Shown here piece after piece: positions 17,197 to 30,192 of a stretch of DNA of 64,000 nt. The translations under genes and the position numbers were made by a program. The notes below the pieces were generated by a model that worked only from the letters and a program-made list of their open reading frames with translations, was not told where the DNA came from and made no database searches. This stretch comes from Sulfuriferula sp047300855 (GTDB lineage Bacteria > Pseudomonadota > Gammaproteobacteria > Burkholderiales > Sulfuriferulaceae): the NCBI RefSeq assembly GCF_047300855.1, contig NZ_CP170197.1:1674001-1738000 (forward strand). The letters are read 5' to 3'. The stretch's first letter is position 1. Each line of letters opens with the position of its first letter.

Positions 17197-17967
17197 TCAA
17201 ATCCCGGCATACCATTCATAGCCCTGATCTTCCCAGTATCCACCTTTTCCGCCGCCGATGCTGGCGAAGCTGTCGACAACCAGGATGCCCGTAATGTATT
17301 TAGCCATTTTATAGCCGAGCTGGCGTTCGATGCGTACGCGGATCGGTGCGCCGTTGGCAATTGGCAAAACCTGATCATTGAGTTCATAGGCGAGTATGGT
17401 TTGCGGATGGCGGGCATCGTCCATATCAATGCTCTCGTAATAGCGCGTCCCCAGCGCATCCATCGGGTCGGCACAGTAAAACACCACATAGCGGGCTTCC
17501 GGCCTGGGTTGTACCTGATCGAGCACTATGCTCAATGGGGTACCTTTCCATTTGCCTATGGCGCTCCAGCCTTCCACACAGTCATGACGGGTAATCTGGG
17601 TACGACTGGGCAAGCTGCGCAATTCGGCTAGCGAAAACGACATGGGGCGAGCCACCAATCCACCGACTTGCAAACGATAATCAGCAAAGTTGTTGGCTGC
17701 CAGAGCCTGATACTGCGGGTTTTCCGGGTTGGAAGTGCCGTTGCTGCGAAACTGCGGCGACAGATCGGCCTGGGTGAATTCCTGCGCCATGGCCTTGCGC
17801 GGTGTGATCAGGCGCTGCGTGGCCTGGGTGAGTTTTTCTGCACTACCGAGCACCTTGGGAAACCATTCGCTGCGCGACAGCCGTTCGCATCCGGACAGCA
17901 GCAATACACTGCCCGCAGTAAGGGCGCGCAGAAGAAACGCCCTACGCCCGGACTTATTCATGGTCAT
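17197..17967 (-). CDS. Molybdopterin-dependent oxidoreductase, YedY/MsrP-like, Tat-exported
   Basis: 256 aa. The N-terminus has twin arginines (SGRRAFLLRALTAGSVLLLSGC) and a lipobox cysteine, so it may be a Tat-exported lipoprotein. The sulfite-oxidase-fold core is visible: TRHDCVEGWSAIGKWKG, with the Cys that ligates molybdenum, and PLSIVLDQVQP, VVFYCADPMDALG, GAPIRVRIERQLGYK. The MsrP family reduces oxidised methionine in periplasmic proteins, but this branch lacks clear MsrP identity and may have another substrate. It overlaps the upstream cytochrome b gene by 14 bp, which should supply electrons from quinol. Confidence 0.88.
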   Translation of the reverse strand: MTMNKSGRRAFLLRALTAGSVLLLSGCERLSRSEWFPKVLGSAEKLTQATQRLITPRKAMAQEFTQADLSPQFRSNGTSNPENPQYQALAANNFADYRLQVGGLVARPMSFSLAELRSLPSRTQITRHDCVEGWSAIGKWKGTPLSIVLDQVQPRPEARYVVFYCADPMDALGTRYYESIDMDDARHPQTILAYELNDQVLPIANGAPIRVRIERQLGYKMAKYITGILVVDSFASIGGGKGGYWEDQGYEWYAGI

Positions 17968-18814
17968 GGTTTTGTTCCTTACTGGCGAGACGGTAATATC
18001 CGGTAATCATTGAACGCAGGTTGTTCCATAGCCCGCTGATGATGACTTCGAAAACGTGGACAAATACAAATGCCACAAGTACCCAGGCCATCACGAAATG
18101 GAGAGTACGTGCCGATTGTCGCCCGCCAAAAATATCGACCCAACCCGGGATCAGCGCATTCAACCATGGTGACATTGCCCAACCCATCAAAATAATCAGG
18201 GGAAACAGCCCGAAAATAACGCTCAGATAAGAGATTTTTTGCAGGATGTTGTAGTGCAGGGCGGCCTCGCCCTGCGGGTGACGGAAACGCAAGTGATCCT
18301 TGATGGACTGACCGATGGAGTTCCAGTCGCAACGGGTGGGTGCCAAATCACGCGTCAGATGGCGACTGAACAGCGCATACAACAGATAAGCCACACCATC
18401 AATGACCAGCACCCAGGCGAAGAAAAAATGCCAGCGCCGCGCCATGGCCAGCCACTGCGTACCTGGCAGCGTCATCGAGGCTGGAAATCCACGCTCGCTT
18501 AGTTCGCCGTCTACATCTTTCGACCAGCCGAACACACCTGTGGTGTTGAATTCATGGCCGAAAACAGTGGTGACGCCAATAATATTGCCCTGAGCTGTTT
18601 GTCTGGCGTTCATTTCCAGGATTGGAGGACGCCCTGTATAAGAGGATTTGCCCCAGTTCAGGGCCGGATGCGCATTAAAAATCTGTAAACCGCTCATGAG
18701 GAGCAGGAAAAAGGCGGTTACGCCGATCCAGTGCATGATGCGTATGGGCAAGGTATGCCGATAGTAAAGATTGTTTGTCGTGACATCACTGCCGTCATGC
18801 TGTGACATTTTCAA
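17954..18814 (-). CDS. Membrane cytochrome b partner of the molybdoprotein (b561/thiosulfate-reductase-b-like)
   Basis: 286 aa with four to five membrane helices. Histidines lie in LPIRIMHWIGVTAFFLLLMS (helix 1), RRWHFFFAWVLVIDG (helix 2) and TLHFVMAWVLVAFVFVHVFE (last helices), as in di-haem cytochrome b of formate dehydrogenase, hydrogenase and YedZ-like systems. A periplasmic loop contains GRPPILEMNARQTAQGN. It would oxidise quinol and pass electrons to the Tat-exported molybdoprotein encoded next, with which it overlaps. The start at 18814 (MKMSQHD) is the most upstream plausible one. Confidence 0.88.
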   Translation of the reverse strand: MKMSQHDGSDVTTNNLYYRHTLPIRIMHWIGVTAFFLLLMSGLQIFNAHPALNWGKSSYTGRPPILEMNARQTAQGNIIGVTTVFGHEFNTTGVFGWSKDVDGELSERGFPASMTLPGTQWLAMARRWHFFFAWVLVIDGVAYLLYALFSRHLTRDLAPTRCDWNSIGQSIKDHLRFRHPQGEAALHYNILQKISYLSVIFGLFPLIILMGWAMSPWLNALIPGWVDIFGGRQSARTLHFVMAWVLVAFVFVHVFEVIISGLWNNLRSMITGYYRLASKEQNHDHE

Positions 18815-19046
18815 TCCTCATCTGCGGAATAGCTTGCCTGGGATCAATGCGGTAACGGGCTTGTGCCATCGTTGCTCTTAGTACCATAGGAGACATTGGA
18901 GAAAAAGCAATCCCTGCAAATTGTTCTGCCGCATTGAACGTCTCCTGTTCCTGTCTGCCTCACCGTCAGAACACAATAAATGTGTGACACAATTCAAGCA
19001 TTTCTTCATATATCAGGCGTATCCATTGAATCCTATAGTTTCCACA

Positions 19047-20363
19047 ATGACTGACTCGCTATGGTTCTTGCTGGTGGGTGGCCTGTTGCTAGTCATGGGC
19101 CTCACCACTTCCCTCCTCAAGCGACTGCCGGTCACACCAGCCATAATTTATCTGGCGGTGGGCGTACTGGTTGGACCTACCGTGCTTAACCTGTTTCATT
19201 TCAACCCGCTCAAGGAATCGGCGCTACTGGAAGTACTGACTGAAGTAGCCGTATTGATTTCCCTGTTTTCTGCAGGTGTAAAAATGCCGGTGCCATTCAG
19301 CTTTGTCCGCTGGCGCGCACCGATTCTGTTGGCGACGGTGTCCATGTCCTTAACTGTCGCGATGGTCGCCGCCTTTGCCCATTACCTGGCGGGATTGCAG
19401 CTGGGTGCTGCTATTCTCCTTGGTGCGATTGTTGCACCCACTGACCCGGTACTGGCCACCGATGTGCAAATCCGTCATCCCGGAGACCGCGACCAGTTAC
19501 GTTTTACCTTAACCTCCGAAGCCGGGATGAACGACGGCAGCGCGTTTCCATTCGTGATGCTGGGGATGGGATTGCTGGACCTGCATGACATCGGCGAGTT
19601 TTCCCTTAACTGGGTATTGGTGGATGTGCTATGGGCTACCATGGCGGGTATCGCCATCGGTGTCGTCGCTGGCGTAGCCCTGGCGCGTCTGGGCTGGAAA
19701 TTGCGTCGAGCACCCCTCAACCATGAACTGATGGATGACTTCCTCGGCCTCGGTCTGATTGGGGTCGTGTACGGTTTGGCTGTGCTGGTTCACGCCTGGG
19801 GATTCCTGGCGGTTTTTTTCGCCGCCGTCGCGCTACGCCAGACTGAGCTGAAGCTTGCTAAAGATGCTCTGGAAACCAGTATTGGACGCACTACCCAGGA
19901 AATTGTACGCGCAGATACAAATGCTTACCCGGATCCAGAGCCTCCGCCAACGGTGAGCGAAGGATCGCTGGTATTCAAGGAGCATCTGGAGAGACTTTCA
20001 GAAGTGATTCTGATTCTGTTGATCGGGGGCACGCTGTTTATCAACTCATGGAGCTGGAAAGCCGTGGCACTGGCGCTGTTTTTGTTTGTGGTGGCACGTC
20101 CGCTAAGTGTGCTCATCGGTCTGGCAGGCACGCGCACTCCGTGGCGGATACGCGGAATGACCGCATGGTTCGGCGTGCGCGGGATCGGTTCCCTCTACTA
20201 TCTGATGTACGCCATCCAGCATGGACTGCCTGAAACGCTGGCGTTGGAATTAATCCAGATGACGCTGATAGTGGTCGCACTCTCGATACTTCTCCATGGC
20301 ATCAGCGTCAAACCATTGATGGGGCATTTCTGGCGGCGCAACAAACAGATATCAACACCCTAA
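19047..20363 (+). CDS. Cation:proton antiporter, CPA1 (NhaP-like)
   Basis: About 438 aa from ATG 19047; a longer frame from 18921 would add a polar 42-residue leader and is unlikely. About 12 hydrophobic segments. The family signature AIVAPTDPVLATDVQ and SEAGMNDGSAFPFVMLGMG carry the Asp residues of the ion site (TDP and NDG). GVRGIGSLYYLMYA near the C-terminus is also typical. It exchanges Na+ or K+ for protons across the inner membrane. It stands alone, convergent with the DUF481 gene (28-bp gap). The 230-bp stretch before it (18815-19046) shows nothing definite. Confidence 0.93.
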   Translation: MTDSLWFLLVGGLLLVMGLTTSLLKRLPVTPAIIYLAVGVLVGPTVLNLFHFNPLKESALLEVLTEVAVLISLFSAGVKMPVPFSFVRWRAPILLATVSMSLTVAMVAAFAHYLAGLQLGAAILLGAIVAPTDPVLATDVQIRHPGDRDQLRFTLTSEAGMNDGSAFPFVMLGMGLLDLHDIGEFSLNWVLVDVLWATMAGIAIGVVAGVALARLGWKLRRAPLNHELMDDFLGLGLIGVVYGLAVLVHAWGFLAVFFAAVALRQTELKLAKDALETSIGRTTQEIVRADTNAYPDPEPPPTVSEGSLVFKEHLERLSEVILILLIGGTLFINSWSWKAVALALFLFVVARPLSVLIGLAGTRTPWRIRGMTAWFGVRGIGSLYYLMYAIQHGLPETLALELIQMTLIVVALSILLHGISVKPLMGHFWRRNKQISTP

Positions 20364-20391
20364 AGACTGTCTCAGGCTGGAGGCATGATAT

Positions 20392-21411
20392 TCAGAATCC
20401 ATAGCCTAGCGTGGCTTGCAGGCTGCTATCCAGGGATTTTTTGCCTGCTGCGGGCTGGTGATCCCAGTTAACGGTAAATGCAAGACCGGTGGTAATGCTT
20501 TTCCCCACCGGTACCAGCAAGGTGGTTTTGCTACGTAACAGCATGTCGGCGTAACTGGACAGCGGTAAAAATACCTCGCTGGAATTTTCCACTTTCAGGC
20601 CACGGTTCCAGAAATACTGATCGTAGTCCACGCCGAGGCGCAGCGCGGGTTCATTAACGACGGATGCATTCTTGAAATGGGTACGAATGAAACTCAAGCC
20701 GCTTTCCAGCCCCAGATTCAAGTTTTCGCCACGATATACCTGATAGCCTGATCCGGCACCCAATGTGGTGCGCAAATCGATATTGGCAAGCCTGTCCTGT
20801 TCGAGTATGCCTTGTGCATAGAGATACATGCGTTTGCTGCGAAAACGGTCGTATTTGCCGGAGAGGCGGCGCCGTTCGGTAGTAACTATGGAATTGGCAC
20901 CCGTTTCATGGTGCAAATCCCCCTTGAGTATGGTTCGGTTCAATCTGTTTTCGTATGTAAGCTGCCCGCTGAAATAATAATTGCTGGTGTCCGTATTGCC
21001 CCGTGCAAAGCCCAGCCCGGCATCCAGTCGCCCCGAGTATTTAAAGGCATCAGGGTCGATAATTTTTGTTGGATTAATGGCCAGAATATCGTCGCGACGC
21101 AATTTCTCACCCTTGCTCGGCCCGGTTGCAATCTGCATGCCGTTCTTGCCATCCGATTCGACCGTACCGTCAAATTCTCCACTCTGCAATACAACGTGCG
21201 CTGGTGTCGTCAATTCGATTTGTGTAACGGCAGGCCACGATACGGTAATTTCCTTTTTCGCCACTCCCCATGAAGTCTTGATCGTCAGCTTGCTTGCTTC
21301 CATTCGTACGATCTTGCCAGTGATGCGATCGCCATTATTCAGCACTACCTGATCGGCTTGAGCAGATGAAATAAAAAAACAAAAAATCGGCAGCATCTGT
21401 CGGATGTTCAT
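20392..21411 (-). CDS. DUF481 outer-membrane beta-barrel protein (YdiY-like)
   Basis: 339 aa with a signal peptide (LPIFCFFISSAQA). The first 100 residues contain repeats of a small beta domain (VVLNNGDRITGKIVRMEASK, then VVLQSGEFDGTVESDGKNG), which is often found before DUF481. The C-terminal two thirds alternate polar and aromatic residues as in a barrel (LDAGLGFARGNTDTSNYYFSG) and end in ATLGYGF with a C-terminal Phe, the usual signal for barrel assembly. It is probably an outer-membrane barrel induced by salt or acid stress. Function is not established for the family. Confidence 0.88.
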   Translation of the reverse strand: MNIRQMLPIFCFFISSAQADQVVLNNGDRITGKIVRMEASKLTIKTSWGVAKKEITVSWPAVTQIELTTPAHVVLQSGEFDGTVESDGKNGMQIATGPSKGEKLRRDDILAINPTKIIDPDAFKYSGRLDAGLGFARGNTDTSNYYFSGQLTYENRLNRTILKGDLHHETGANSIVTTERRRLSGKYDRFRSKRMYLYAQGILEQDRLANIDLRTTLGAGSGYQVYRGENLNLGLESGLSFIRTHFKNASVVNEPALRLGVDYDQYFWNRGLKVENSSEVFLPLSSYADMLLRSKTTLLVPVGKSITTGLAFTVNWDHQPAAGKKSLDSSLQATLGYGF

Positions 21412-21606
21412 GGGTTTACTCCGGGAGATTAATTGCGGGTACCGAGCCTGAGAAGGCTGGCGGAATGAATGCTATCTACCGAGTCGAGGCCAGACCCGGT
21501 AGAAAGTTCCATCCACGGATAAAGGCACAATCACAGGATGCGTTCGTTTTTTTTTTGCAAAAATTTCCATGGGCAGACTGCCTGTGCAAACGCTATCATT
21601 TGCCCC

Positions 21607-22071
21607 ATGGATGATGAATTTTACATGCGCGAAGCCATGCAGCTGGCGCGCAAGGCATGGGATGCCGGCGAAGTGCCGGTTGGCGCATTGGTTGTGCTGG
21701 ATGGTGTCATTGTCGGACGCGGTTTTAACGCGCCGATTTCACGCCATGATCCCTCAGCGCATGCCGAGATGATGGCGCTGCGCGATGCGGCGCAGCATCT
21801 AGGCAACTATCGTCTGCCCGGCGTGACCCTGTACGTCACGCTGGAGCCCTGTGCGATGTGCGCAGGGGCAATCATGCACGCGCGCGCGGCGCGCGTGGTA
21901 TTTGGCGCAGCGGACCTGAAGACAGGTGCGGCGGGCAGCGTGCTGGATCTGTTCGCGGAAACCCGGCTCAACCATCACGCTGAAGTGATCGGCGGGGTGC
22001 TGGCTTCGGAATGCGGGATCATGTTGTCGAATTTTTTCACCGAACGGCGCCAGATGGCCAAACTAACATGA
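21607..22071 (+). CDS. tadA: tRNA-specific adenosine deaminase TadA
   Basis: 154 aa from the ATG at 21607 (MDDEFYMREAMQLARKAWDA). The longer reading from 21538 adds a Phe-rich leader and is not believable. Zinc deaminase motifs HAEMMALRDAA (His and catalytic Glu) and PCAMCAGAIMHAR (the PCxxC pair) are intact. It converts A34 to inosine in tRNA-Arg(ACG), an essential reaction. It overlaps the L,D-transpeptidase gene by ATGA, so the two are cotranslated. A ten-T run lies just upstream (21544-21555). Confidence 0.96.
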   Translation: MDDEFYMREAMQLARKAWDAGEVPVGALVVLDGVIVGRGFNAPISRHDPSAHAEMMALRDAAQHLGNYRLPGVTLYVTLEPCAMCAGAIMHARAARVVFGAADLKTGAAGSVLDLFAETRLNHHAEVIGGVLASECGIMLSNFFTERRQMAKLT

Positions 22072-22565
22072 AGATTGAAATTTCCATCGCCGAACAAACG
22101 CTCGATCTGTTTGATGAAACAGACAGGCTGGTCAAGCGTTACAAAGTTTCCACTGCTTCCAATGGGGCAGGGGAACAATCCGGCAGCTTCCGGACACCGC
22201 GTGGGGAGCACGTGGTGCGCGTCAAAATCGGCGCAGGTCTGCCACCGGGTTCAGTATTTGTCGGGCGTCGTCCAACCGGAGAAATATGGACGCCGGAACT
22301 GGGCGCGCAATTCCCCGAACGTGACTGGATATTGACTCGCATACTCTGGTTATCCGGCAAGGAACCGGGTTTTAACCGCCTGGGCAACGTGGACACCATG
22401 CGCCGTTATATCTACATTCATGGCACACCGGACGACCAGCCTATGGGCGTGCCTGGCTCGCATGGCTGTATCCGCATGAGCAATGCGGATGTGGCAGACT
22501 TGTTTGATCGCATCCCGACCGGGACGCCGGTATGGATACGCGGAGACTCTGAAACCGCTATTTAA
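22068..22565 (+). CDS. L,D-transpeptidase (YkuD domain)
   Basis: 165 aa from ATG 22068, overlapping tadA by 4 bp. The YkuD fold begins at once (MKIEISIAEQTLDLFDETDR), followed by SFRTPRGEHVVRVKIGAG and the catalytic pair IYIHGTPDD and GVPGSHGCIRMSNADVADL (HGT and SHGCIRM with the nucleophile Cys). No signal peptide is visible, which is odd for a periplasmic cell-wall enzyme, although many betaproteobacterial tadA-linked copies are similar short forms. It would form 3-3 crosslinks or attach proteins to peptidoglycan if exported. Confidence 0.92.
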   Translation: MKIEISIAEQTLDLFDETDRLVKRYKVSTASNGAGEQSGSFRTPRGEHVVRVKIGAGLPPGSVFVGRRPTGEIWTPELGAQFPERDWILTRILWLSGKEPGFNRLGNVDTMRRYIYIHGTPDDQPMGVPGSHGCIRMSNADVADLFDRIPTGTPVWIRGDSETAI

Positions 22566-22587
22566 CATCGGTATGTAAACTTAAGAA

Positions 22588-22617
22588 GGGCTGGCACGTT
22601 AATAGCGGTGCCAGTCC
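22588..22617 (+). promoter_or_regulatory. Ten-base-pair hairpin in the gap before the Pls-like NRPS gene
   Basis: GGGCTGGCAC (22588-22597) and GTGCCAGTCC (22608-22617) pair over ten positions (one G-U) around a 10-base loop. The hairpin lies 23 bp after the transpeptidase stop and 19 bp before the NRPS ATG, followed by AACTTTAGG. It may terminate the tadA transcript or regulate NRPS translation; the T-tract is poor, so attenuation-like control is as likely as termination. Confidence 0.5.
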
Positions 22618-22635
22618 AACTTTAGGTACCGAAAA

Positions 22636-26609
<3,974 letters not shown>

Positions 26610-26613
<4 letters not shown>

Positions 26614-27251
26614 CCATCGATAGCGTCGCGCTGCTTGCTCTTTTTGGACTCACCCCGGAAACCCTGCCGAAGCTGGCAGACGGGGCGGAGTACCTTGCTG
26701 TTCCGCTGCCTCAGAATGTCCCGACGGAGAGCCTCGACGCCAGCGAGTTCCAGCGCGCAACGGCTTATGGCAACCGCGTCGCTGCGCAGCAATTCACCGC
26801 CTCGCGCGTGTTGCTGCGCGCCGTGCTCAGCCACTACCTCGGCTGCGCTCCGGCTGCCATCGCCTACGCCCAGCAAAACCTGGGCAAACCCACTCTCGCG
26901 GCACCTCACGCCGGTCAGCTGCATTTCAATCTCGCGCGCCGTAACGGCTGGTGTGCCATTGCCCTGTGCCGCAATCATCCGGTGGGGGTGGATATTGAAC
27001 AGGTGCGTGAGTTAATGGGTATGGAAGATGCCGCAGCAGTATATTTCAGTGCTAATGACTGCATGGTATTGAATCAATTGGGGGGGGCGGCGAAACAGAG
27101 ACGCTTCTTCGAGTTGTGGACAGCACTGGAAGCCAGCTGCAAGCGGCTTGGTTTGCGGCTGGTAGAAGCGCAGACGGTGAGCGGGAATCAAAGCCTCCGT
27201 GTTTCGCATCATTACCTGGAAACGGAATGGCTGATTGCAGTTGCTGTTTAA
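26610..27251 (+). CDS. 4'-phosphopantetheinyl transferase, Sfp-type, with divergent motifs
   Basis: 213 aa from a TTG at 26610 that overlaps the NRPS stop (TTGA), so start choice rests on coupling. Seen: ASRVLLRAVLSHYLG, FNLARRNGWCAIALCR (the place of FNLSHS.G), HPVGVDIEQVREL (the Mg-binding GVDIE) and RFFELWTALEASCKRLGLRL (the place of FFxxWTxKEAxxKxxG). The Mg ligands D, E and the late E are kept, but the WTxKEA lysine is Leu and the SHS motif is ARR. It should load the carrier domain of the NRPS next door with phosphopantetheine. Either it is a specialised partner or partly degenerate. Confidence 0.82.
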
Positions 27252-27312
27252 GTCAGACAAACAGTGTTCCGGCCCGCTGAGTACAAAGCACACCCCGGGA
27301 ACGCGTTGTCAA

Positions 27313-27927
27313 TCAGGACAGCTTTAATGCAGCACGTATCTGCTTCAGGAAATCCTGGTCGGGTTTCGCGCCGAGTTGAGTACTGCTGGCGATGATCCTG
27401 CCAGTCGCGTCAAGTAGCACAATGCGGGTGCTATGGTTGATTTCACCATCTCCCAGCACGCGATATTTAACGCCGAGCGCGGATGCTATGGCTCGGGTAT
27501 GTGCATCGTTGTCGCTGATGGAAAGCCGGAACACCTTTTTGTCCAGATGGTGAGATTCGCCCAGCCTGGCTAGCGTCGCAGGCGTATCCTGGGTTGGGTT
27601 CAGACTGATCATCAACACGGTCAGTTTGTTATCCCGAGGCTGTACCGCGGCAATCGTTCTCTGCAAATTTTCCAGCACGATGGGGCAGGCGGTATTGCAA
27701 TCGCCATAGAACATCGTGACCAGAACCAGATGTCCGGCCAGATCACGCAATTTAAAATGTTTGCCTTGCGAGTCGGTGAGTGGCATGGATAGCCAGTAGA
27801 GCGAGTCTGCAGGCAGCGTCCTGGCTGTATCAGTGGTGCCTGCCGCCTGTGCCATTAAGGAACAGGGCATGGCAACGATTAAGGTTACTGCCAGTAGCAC
27901 TCGTTTCAGTACTTTGCCTGCATTCAT
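27313..27927 (-). CDS. SCO1/SenC-family copper/redox protein of the nir operon
   Basis: 204 aa from ATG 27927, overlapping the nirV stop as ATGA; a longer frame would start inside nirV. A signal peptide or anchor (VLLAVTLIVAMPCSLMAQA) precedes the thioredoxin-like SCO fold. MFYGDCNTACPIVLENLQRT carries the CxxxC pair (family CPxxCP) and LGDGEINHSTRIVLLDATG carries the third ligand, His. It probably delivers Cu to the copper nitrite reductase encoded two genes upstream, as SCO proteins do for the CuA site of oxidases. It is the last gene of nirK-nirV-sco. Confidence 0.9.
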   Translation of the reverse strand: MNAGKVLKRVLLAVTLIVAMPCSLMAQAAGTTDTARTLPADSLYWLSMPLTDSQGKHFKLRDLAGHLVLVTMFYGDCNTACPIVLENLQRTIAAVQPRDNKLTVLMISLNPTQDTPATLARLGESHHLDKKVFRLSISDNDAHTRAIASALGVKYRVLGDGEINHSTRIVLLDATGRIIASSTQLGAKPDQDFLKQIRAALKLS

Positions 27928-28724
27928 GACGTTTTTCCTTGTTTGCTTGCAACAGGATCGCGAACACACCGGAATCCGAGATACCGGCCAGTCTGATTAC
28001 CTTCCATTGCGGCCAGCAGGGCCAGCCGCATCAGCACCGCATAATTTCTCCGATCACCAAGCGACAAAGCCGCACCACCGCAGAATTCGAGTTTTTTTTG
28101 CTCGCCCTGGGCGCGGCTGTCGGCACTGACAAACAGGCCATTGAAGTCCTCCACCCACTCCCACACCAGTCCGTGCATATCATAAATGCCATAACGGTTA
28201 GGAGGGGTTAAACCAATCTGCTGTGGAGGCACAGTGGCGGGGTGGGCATACCAGGCAAGAATTTTGCTAAGCCATGCAGGATCATCGCGTGCATCGGTGC
28301 GGGTCTCATCCGCTGCGGCAGAAAACTCCCACTCGTACCAGAACGGGAGTCGCGCCTGTTCGCTTTCGCAAAAGGCCGTAGCTGCGTACCAGCTGACCTC
28401 GGTGACCGGCCCCGACGGATCAAGTGTGCCCGGGTCCGTCGGACCGGCCCAGTCGATAAGGTAGTCTGCTCCTGCAAACACCGTAGGAACACTGCCACGG
28501 CGCCATGCAGGATGCGCTATTACAAAGTCGCGATATTCCGCATTGCTGACGGGCCGCGTTCGCAACAAAAAGGGCGCGATTTTTGCTGGCTCCGTTTTCC
28601 CGTCCACCGGCAATACACTGCGGAATTCACCACCCGGCAAGGCAATGTACTCTCCTGCAGTTGCACCCACCGTTAACCCCCCGTATATGAGGAAGGCGAC
28701 GATGAATCGAGGTATCGCTGTCAC
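27924..28724 (-). CDS. nirV: NirV-like formylglycine-generating-enzyme-family protein
   Basis: 266 aa. A signal peptide (FIVAFLIYGGLTVGATAG) precedes a SUMF1/FGE fold: YIALPGGEFRSVLPVDGKTE, VSNAEYRDFVIAHPAWR, PVTEVSWYAATAFCESEQAR (W-x-A-A-x-x-[FY]-C), YGIYDMHGLVWEWVEDF and GFRCVRD at the end. NirV is a conserved companion of many nirK genes; its role is not settled. It overlaps nirK by 4 bp and sco by 4 bp, so the operon is tightly coupled. True sulfatase-activating activity is not implied. Confidence 0.88.
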   Translation of the reverse strand: MTAIPRFIVAFLIYGGLTVGATAGEYIALPGGEFRSVLPVDGKTEPAKIAPFLLRTRPVSNAEYRDFVIAHPAWRRGSVPTVFAGADYLIDWAGPTDPGTLDPSGPVTEVSWYAATAFCESEQARLPFWYEWEFSAAADETRTDARDDPAWLSKILAWYAHPATVPPQQIGLTPPNRYGIYDMHGLVWEWVEDFNGLFVSADSRAQGEQKKLEFCGGAALSLGDRRNYAVLMRLALLAAMEGNQTGRYLGFRCVRDPVASKQGKTS

Positions 28725-30136
28725 TGTTGTTTCACCTGACGCATTTCCTTGACCTGCGCCGGGGTGAGAATGGCTTTGCCGTTGTTCATGTGGACGCTGA
28801 TGTAATTGATCACCGCCGCGATATCCTCATCATTGAGGTCCTGCGGCGGCATCACCGAGTTGTAATGCTGGCCGTTGACCACCAGTTCCCCGCTACGACC
28901 ATGCAACACAATGTGTGCCATTTCGTAAGGGCGTTGCTGGAAAAAGTCGGAATTCACCAAAGGTGGAAACACCGTGGCGACTCCCTTGCCATCCGCCTGG
29001 TGACAAGCAACACAAGTGCGGTCATATACTGCCTTGCCTTTGGCCAGGAGCGTATCGCTAGCTGCCGGAACGGGCGCAGCAGTGGGGGCAGGTTTCGCCA
29101 GGCTGCCGGGCAGTGGTTTGATCACGCCTTTGCTGTAGATGTCCGGTTGCTCAGCGCCGCTGACTGCCAGCAGGCCGATGGCGCCCTTGTTGAAAGCACG
29201 GGTGAGGGAATGGTCTACCAGCGTGAGATTTCCAGGTACTTTCGGCACAAACTCAACAATGGCCGATCCTCCTGCTGGCACCATCGTGGTTTGTACATTT
29301 TCCTGATAGTGTGTACCGCCCTCGGTATAAACCTTGTCGAAAATGGCCCCGATCACATGGAAGCTGGACGTGATGTTAGGCCCGCCAACCCCGAAGAATA
29401 GCCGCACTTTCTCACCCGTATTCGCGGTGAGAGAGCGTGTACCCGTCAGTGCGCCGTCAGAACCGTTGAACACGACATAGGTTGGTTTTTCATCAATCGC
29501 CTTCTGTATGTCAAAAGTTTGCAGGCCTGCGGCACGATAGGCTCCGGATGTATAAAAATCACCCTGCATCACATAATATTCGCGGTCCACTTTGGACAGG
29601 CCTTCTTTGGGCTCGACCAATATCATGCCGTACATGCCGTTTGCCACGTGCATGGCAACCGGTGCAGTCGCGCAGTGATATACATACAGGCCAGACGCGA
29701 GCGCCTTGAATGTAAATATGGCTTCGTTGCCTGGAGCGATCAGGGTCTGCGCAGCACCGCCGCCCGGGCCGCTGACTGCATGCAGATCGATATTGTGCGG
29801 CAGTTTATTGCCGGGAAGATTTTTTAAGTGTAATTCCACACTATCGCCCTCGCGTACCCGGATCATCTTCCCTGGCACAGTGCCACCAAAAGTCCAAAAG
29901 GTATAACGGGTTCCCGGGGCGATTTCCTTTTCGACTTCCTCTATGGTCAGATCCACGACCACTCGCGCAGGCGTCTTGCGTGTGATTTGCGGCGGCACTG
30001 CTGGTGGCGCGACCAGCTTCTCCTTGATGATCGGCAACGCGACTTCGGTTGTGGCAAAGACATTGGCTGAAGGCAATGTGAGCATGGCCCAGGTAATTGC
30101 CATGATGGTGCTTGCAAGCTTGTATTTGGCTCTCAT
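28721..30136 (-). CDS. nirK: Copper nitrite reductase NirK with C-terminal cytochrome c domain
   Basis: 471 aa from ATG 30136, chosen for its GGGGAG ribosome site; another ATG at 30166 lacks one. A signal peptide (ASTIMAITWAMLTLPSANVFA) exports it. Two cupredoxin domains show LPHNIDLHAVSGPGGGA (type 1 and type 2 His, active-site Asp), YVYHCATAPVAMHVANGMYG (type 2 His, type 1 Cys, His and Met) and SSFHVIGAIFDKVYTEGG (last type 2 His). The CATAPVAMHVANGMYG spacing is that of class II NirK. After a Pro/Ala linker, residues about 370-471 form a haem domain with CVACHQADGKG and a Met ligand near HYNSVMPPQ. It reduces nitrite to NO in the periplasm; the fused haem gives built-in electron delivery. 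FNR-type control is likely. Confidence 0.95.
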   Translation of the reverse strand: MRAKYKLASTIMAITWAMLTLPSANVFATTEVALPIIKEKLVAPPAVPPQITRKTPARVVVDLTIEEVEKEIAPGTRYTFWTFGGTVPGKMIRVREGDSVELHLKNLPGNKLPHNIDLHAVSGPGGGAAQTLIAPGNEAIFTFKALASGLYVYHCATAPVAMHVANGMYGMILVEPKEGLSKVDREYYVMQGDFYTSGAYRAAGLQTFDIQKAIDEKPTYVVFNGSDGALTGTRSLTANTGEKVRLFFGVGGPNITSSFHVIGAIFDKVYTEGGTHYQENVQTTMVPAGGSAIVEFVPKVPGNLTLVDHSLTRAFNKGAIGLLAVSGAEQPDIYSKGVIKPLPGSLAKPAPTAAPVPAASDTLLAKGKAVYDRTCVACHQADGKGVATVFPPLVNSDFFQQRPYEMAHIVLHGRSGELVVNGQHYNSVMPPQDLNDEDIAAVINYISVHMNNGKAILTPAQVKEMRQVKQQ

Positions 30137-30192
30137 GAATATTCTCCCCTTGGATGGCAAGCCCACTCTATGTGCTGCAGGGGAGGATTTCC

